The notes beneath the pieces are model-generated. The model saw only the letters and a list, made by a program, of their open reading frames with translations, was not told the DNA's origin and ran no database searches. This document shows positions 6,530 to 9,566 of a DNA stretch of 9,566 bases, one piece after another (positions within the stretch are counted from its first letter, which is position 1; every line of letters begins with the position of its first letter). This stretch comes from Armatimonadota bacterium (GTDB lineage: Bacteria > Armatimonadota > Armatimonadia > Armatimonadales > Armatimonadaceae). The position numbers and the translations under genes were made by a program. The stretch covers positions 1 through 9,566 of the forward strand of contig JACMIS010000183.1 of NCBI GenBank assembly GCA_014381035.1, in the 5' to 3' direction.

Positions 6530-8488
6530 ATGGGTACTGCGCGACGCGACCACTTTAACGGCTACGGCGGAGGAACATCTCTTTCTCCGACGGATGCCGC
6601 CGAAAATTTCGCCCCGGTTTCGCGGGTGCGCTGGCTCGCCGTCGTGATGACGGTAATCCTCGCCGGACTCGCGACGCGCTTATATTTTCTGCAGGTCATC
6701 GGCGGAACCGAATTTCGTCGAACCGCGGACAATAATCGTTCTCGAATGATTCGCTCCATTGCCCCGCGTGGTGTGATTACCGATAGCGATGGTGTTCCGC
6801 TCGTGAATAACACCGCGCAGTTTACGGTTTTCGTTGATCCAGAAGAGTTACCAAGCGATCCCCGAGAACGCGAGGAGGTTTTAGATCGTCTCGCGCCGCT
6901 TGTCAACCTTCCCGTCGATGGTTTGAACGAACTGAAGGATAAAACCGGGACACAGAACACTCCGCTGGGGATCACTTCGAAAGAGGCACGCCGCTCTAAG
7001 CACCGATCTCGGTCGGCAGTCGCGGTTGCCGTAGGGGTTTCGATGCATGTGCTTTCCGCGATTGATGAGAACGAGTGGCGTCTGCCGGGTGTGTTTAAAG
7101 CGGTAGACCCGGTCCGTCGCTACGCCGAAGGTAAACTTGCCGCGCACTTGCTCGGTTATATCGGTCCGATCACCGAGGGCGACTTAAAGAAACCGGACAC
7201 CAAAGAACGCGGATACAAATCGGGCGATTTCATCGGCAAGGATGGGATCGAAAAATCGTATGATCACCTTCTCAACGGTGCCGAGGGCGGAACGCTGTAT
7301 GAGATTGACGCACGCGGTCGCCGTAAACGCGCTTTGAACGAGTTCCCTCCCACGGTCGGAGCGACGCTGAAACTGACTCTGGAGCGACAGGTACAGATCG
7401 CGGCGGAGAACGGTCTTCGGGGGCGTATCGGCGCGGCGGTCGCCGTAGACCCGCGCACCGGGGCGGTTCTAGCACTGGCGTCCGCGCCGACCTTCGACCC
7501 GAATGTCCTGGCACGTCGCCCGCTTTTAGCACGCACCTGGAAAGCGATAAACGATCCGAAGACCGCGCCGATGATGAACCGGGCGATCAGTGCCGCCGAG
7601 CCGCCTGGTTCCACGTTCAAGATCGTCACCAGTGCCGCCGCGTTAGGTTCCGGTAAGATGAACGAGCACGACGGCGTTTATTGCCGGGGCGGGATTTCTT
7701 TCGGGAGCTACTTCAAGCGTTGCCACGGACAACACGGCAGTGTCAGTCTGAACGGTGCCCTGGCGCAGTCATGTGATACCTATTACTACCAGGCGGGGCG
7801 TATCGTCGGACCGAATGCACTCGCCACTTGGGCGGATAAGTTCGGGATCGGGAAGGATTCCGGTATTGATCTGCCGCACGAATCGGAAGGGCGAATGCCG
7901 ACCCCGGCATGGAAGAAAGTGATGGCTCCCAAGTTCGGCAACCCGGACAACGGTTGGTACCCGGGCGACACCGCCAATATTTCCATCGGTCAGGGCGACA
8001 TTATTTCGACGCCGCTACAGATCGTGCAACTATCGGCGGCGATTGCCAATGGGGGCACCCTTTACAAGCCGTATGTGGTCGAGTCCGCCATGGACATCAA
8101 CCGCAAAATGGTCTACACCGCGAAGCCCGAAGTCTTCTCGAAACTGCCGCTTTCGTCGGAGGATCTGCAAAGTATCGCCAAGGGATTACGCGCCGTGGTC
8201 ACCTCCGGGACCTCGCGTTCAGCGGCGATCCCGGGCGTCGCAGTCGCGGGGAAATCAGGCACGGCGGAAAAGAAATCCCGTAAAACCGGACAGGACACCA
8301 CTCTCGCCTGGTTCACCTGCTACGCGCCGTTCGAGAAGCCGGAGATCGCGGTCTGCGTCTTGCTGTATTCCGATGCGAAGGGACGCAACCTGCACGGCGG
8401 CGAAGATGCCGCTCCGATAGCCCGCGCGATGATTCAGGCGCATCTAGCGCGAAAAAAGAAGCCTTTGCTCACCGCATCGGCACAATAG
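6530..8488 (+). CDS. mrdA: Class B penicillin-binding protein, PBP2 (MrdA) type
   Basis: This is a monofunctional D,D-transpeptidase that cross-links peptidoglycan, normally with RodA in the elongasome. A short cytoplasmic N-terminus is followed by one membrane segment (about 33-55), the pedestal/dimerisation domain (about 75-270, with APRGVITDSDG and GIEKSYDHLLNG) and the transpeptidase domain. Active-site motifs are PPGS361-T-F-K364, S414-C-D416 and K575-S-G-T578. The SxD rather than SxN second motif, and the C385 and C398-H-G-Q-H402 pattern between motifs 1 and 2, resemble the zinc-associated region of PBP2 and argue for MrdA over FtsI. The 652-residue length is normal. The ATG is preceded by only a weak AGAGAA, so translation may be coupled to the PBP1A stop 10 bases upstream. 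No rodA or mreBCD genes are visible nearby. No clear terminator follows before the convergent minus-strand sequences. Confidence 0.93.
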   Translation: MGTARRDHFNGYGGGTSLSPTDAAENFAPVSRVRWLAVVMTVILAGLATRLYFLQVIGGTEFRRTADNNRSRMIRSIAPRGVITDSDGVPLVNNTAQFTVFVDPEELPSDPREREEVLDRLAPLVNLPVDGLNELKDKTGTQNTPLGITSKEARRSKHRSRSAVAVAVGVSMHVLSAIDENEWRLPGVFKAVDPVRRYAEGKLAAHLLGYIGPITEGDLKKPDTKERGYKSGDFIGKDGIEKSYDHLLNGAEGGTLYEIDARGRRKRALNEFPPTVGATLKLTLERQVQIAAENGLRGRIGAAVAVDPRTGAVLALASAPTFDPNVLARRPLLARTWKAINDPKTAPMMNRAISAAEPPGSTFKIVTSAAALGSGKMNEHDGVYCRGGISFGSYFKRCHGQHGSVSLNGALAQSCDTYYYQAGRIVGPNALATWADKFGIGKDSGIDLPHESEGRMPTPAWKKVMAPKFGNPDNGWYPGDTANISIGQGDIISTPLQIVQLSAAIANGGTLYKPYVVESAMDINRKMVYTAKPEVFSKLPLSSEDLQSIAKGLRAVVTSGTSRSAAIPGVAVAGKSGTAEKKSRKTGQDTTLAWFTCYAPFEKPEIAVCVLLYSDAKGRNLHGGEDAAPIARAMIQAHLARKKKPLLTASAQ

Positions 8489-8501
8489 AAAAAGCACGTC
8501 G

Positions 8502-8771
8502 TCACTTGCCATGGCTAACCCGCAGGATGCGCCCATCGCGCCGCGCTATCGCGATATAAACTTAGCCGCCGGATGAAGTTGGTGGAAGGTAGTCTTTCCC
8601 TTCAATTACCCACGTGTCGCCTGTTAATCGGATACGAAACGGCATCTGCTTTCGAATATTTGCCTCCCAATAGATCGGAATCAGCACCGCCTCCGCGATT
8701 TTCGACGCCGTCTTTGCGTCTGGCACGAATCCTTTCGGTGGGATATAAGAGTGTTTTTCCGGTTTTAGCAA
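8502..8771 (-). pseudogene. NTF2-fold immunity protein interrupted by an in-frame stop
   Basis: The reading frame matches the NTF2-fold immunity family (Pfam Imm-NTF2-2), found beside polymorphic toxins and widely as orphans. Visible signatures are GFVPDAKTASKIAEAV, LIPIYWEANIRKQMPF and WVIEG, then GG, a TAA at 8562-8564, and in the same frame YIAIARRDGRILRVSHGK up to TGA at 8502-8504. That second part is the usual family ending (GGV-YIEI-K-DGRIL), so the TAA cuts a nearly complete domain at codon 70. There is no ATG: the frame is open upstream to the stop that ends the DUF4058 relic, and the best start is TTG 8769-8771 with AAGGG nine bases before it. No toxin gene is present. It is probably a relic; a sequencing error at the TAA or a divergent functional short form is possible. 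Confidence 0.7.
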
Positions 8772-8792
8772 CTCGATTACCCTTCGGCGTGG

Positions 8793-9006
8793 TTAGGGAC
8801 GCAACCCCGCCGCACGCAACCCGGCGAAAGGGGCACTCCATCTCGCGGGTGTAATCAACGGCGTCGCCCAGTCCCGCCTCGTCGTAGCACGTGTCGAATA
8901 CGGCTTGCAAGTCGAGCGGCACCGATGCGACGTCCGGTGTAGGTGGTAGTGCCAGTGCGGGCAGTCTATCGCGCAACCCGTTGCTTGCCCGGAAATGGGA
9001 CGGCAT
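8793..9006 (-). pseudogene. Decayed C-terminal remnant of a DUF4058 family protein
   Basis: From an ATG at 9004-9006, preceded by GAGG at 9015-9018, the frame starts MPSHF and soon reads RLPALALPPTPDV, VPLDLQAVFDTCYDEAG and DAVDYTRE. This is the C-terminal signature of DUF4058 proteins (LPPxPxPLxPxDPDVPLDLQAxxDxxYDxxGYxxxIDYTxP). DUF4058 proteins usually exceed 200 residues and tend to begin MPSPF, so the start seems retained while most of the body is deleted. After DYTRE the frame breaks: VPLSP appears in a second frame and GLRAAGLRP, ending at TAA 8793-8795, in a third, as in the usual family ending PLSP...LLRxAGLR. At least one internal deletion and two frameshifts are needed. The function of the family is unknown. 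It starts 13 bases after the ispG stop and may once have been co-transcribed with ispG. Confidence 0.65.
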
Positions 9007-9019
9007 TTGCATTTCCTCG

Positions 9020-9566
9020 CTATTTCGCTTTCGGCTCCTGCCATTTTCCGTCACTCTTGATCAGTGCGATCAGTTCGGAGACACCCTGCTCCTGCGGCAC
9101 GGTTTTGAGCGGTTCGCGTTTGCGGTAGAGCGTAATCAGCCCACCCGCTTTGCCGACGTAGCCGTAATCCGCATCCGCCATCTCGCCAGGCCCATTTACT
9201 ATACATCCCATGACCGCGATGTCCAGACCGACCAGATGGCTTGTCGCGTTTCGTACCTGGTTTAATACTGTCGGTAGGTCGAACTTGGTACGCCCGCACG
9301 ACGGACAGGCGATGTACTCGACCTGCGTTTTACGCAGTCCCAATGCTTGCAAGATCTCGTAGCAGACCGGCAGTTCATAGACCGGGTCTTCGGATAGGGA
9401 AACGCGAATCGTGTCGCCGATACCCTCGGCGAGTAGTGTGCCAATGCCAGTTGTGGATTTCACGCGGGCGTATTCGCCGTCGCCCGCCTCGGTTACCCCG
9501 AGGTGAAGCGGATAGTCCATCCCTTCGGCGTCCATTCGCTTGACCATCAGGCGGTTCGCGGCAATC
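9020..9566 (-). CDS. ispG: 4-hydroxy-3-methylbut-2-enyl diphosphate synthase IspG (GcpE), 3' part
   Basis: IspG reduces 2-C-methyl-D-erythritol 2,4-cyclodiphosphate to HMBPP, the penultimate step of the MEP isoprenoid pathway, using a [4Fe-4S] cluster. The C-terminal 181 residues are visible; the N-terminal TIM-barrel part lies beyond the right edge. Signatures include [29 protein letters not shown], the cluster cysteines in ACPSCGR and [10 protein letters not shown] (three Cys plus the conserved Glu of GPGE) and [10 protein letters not shown]. The stop is TAG at 9020-9022. The frame is open through the edge (IAANRL before MVKRM), so this is a window truncation and not a break. The next sequences downstream on the same strand are the two relics described above. 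Confidence 0.97.
   Translation of the reverse strand, partial: IAANRLMVKRMDAEGMDYPLHLGVTEAGDGEYARVKSTTGIGTLLAEGIGDTIRVSLSEDPVYELPVCYEILQALGLRKTQVEYIACPSCGRTKFDLPTVLNQVRNATSHLVGLDIAVMGCIVNGPGEMADADYGYVGKAGGLITLYRKREPLKTVPQEQGVSELIALIKSDGKWQEPKAK

Noticed and set aside
8573..8854. Plus-strand frame of 93 codons after the PBP2 gene
   Set aside because: It is the antisense of the immunity and DUF4058 relics, whose minus-strand protein similarity is specific.
1..9566. CRISPR arrays, insertion sequences, rRNA, tRNA, attachment sites or a replication origin
   Set aside because: No regularly spaced repeats, transposase motifs, rRNA or tRNA consensus, or DnaA-box clusters were seen.

Overview
The window is from a bacterial chromosome of moderate to high G+C content. 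The four recognised genes (rimO, a class A PBP, a PBP2-type class B PBP and ispG) are housekeeping genes of a peptidoglycan-walled, probably rod-shaped bacterium that uses the MEP isoprenoid pathway. The phylum cannot be fixed from the sequence. The DUF4058-like relic and the large multi-winged-helix protein would fit Armatimonadota or a neighbouring environmental phylum, but that is a low-confidence inference.

Layout. Bases 1-690 hold no intact gene. They contain two adjacent perfect palindromes at the left edge, one of them a good minus-strand terminator, and a 100-base stretch with nested complementary segments. Further right is a short frameshifted relic of a response-regulator receiver domain, then a near-consensus sigma70 promoter (601-629) with a terminator-like hairpin directly after it. 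From 700 to 8488 four genes run on the plus strand: rimO, a 666-codon protein of unknown function with several putative winged-helix segments, a class A PBP (PBP1A type) and a class B PBP (PBP2/MrdA type). The two PBP genes are 10 bases apart and form an operon. A perfect 18-bp inverted repeat sits between the unknown gene and the PBP pair. From 8502 to the right edge everything lies on the minus strand and converges on the PBP operon: a nonsense-interrupted NTF2-fold immunity protein, a decayed DUF4058 C-terminus, and the 3' half of ispG.

How the genes work together. PBP1A polymerises and cross-links glycan strands, and PBP2 is the elongasome transpeptidase, so the pair is a compact wall-elongation module. 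RimO modifies ribosomal protein S12. The 666-residue protein has no assignable job; its nucleic-acid-binding look and its place between rimO and the wall genes are the only clues.

No complete undescribed system is visible. The most interesting material is the unknown multi-wHTH protein, the two unmarked gene relics downstream of ispG, and the promoter-hairpin arrangement before rimO.
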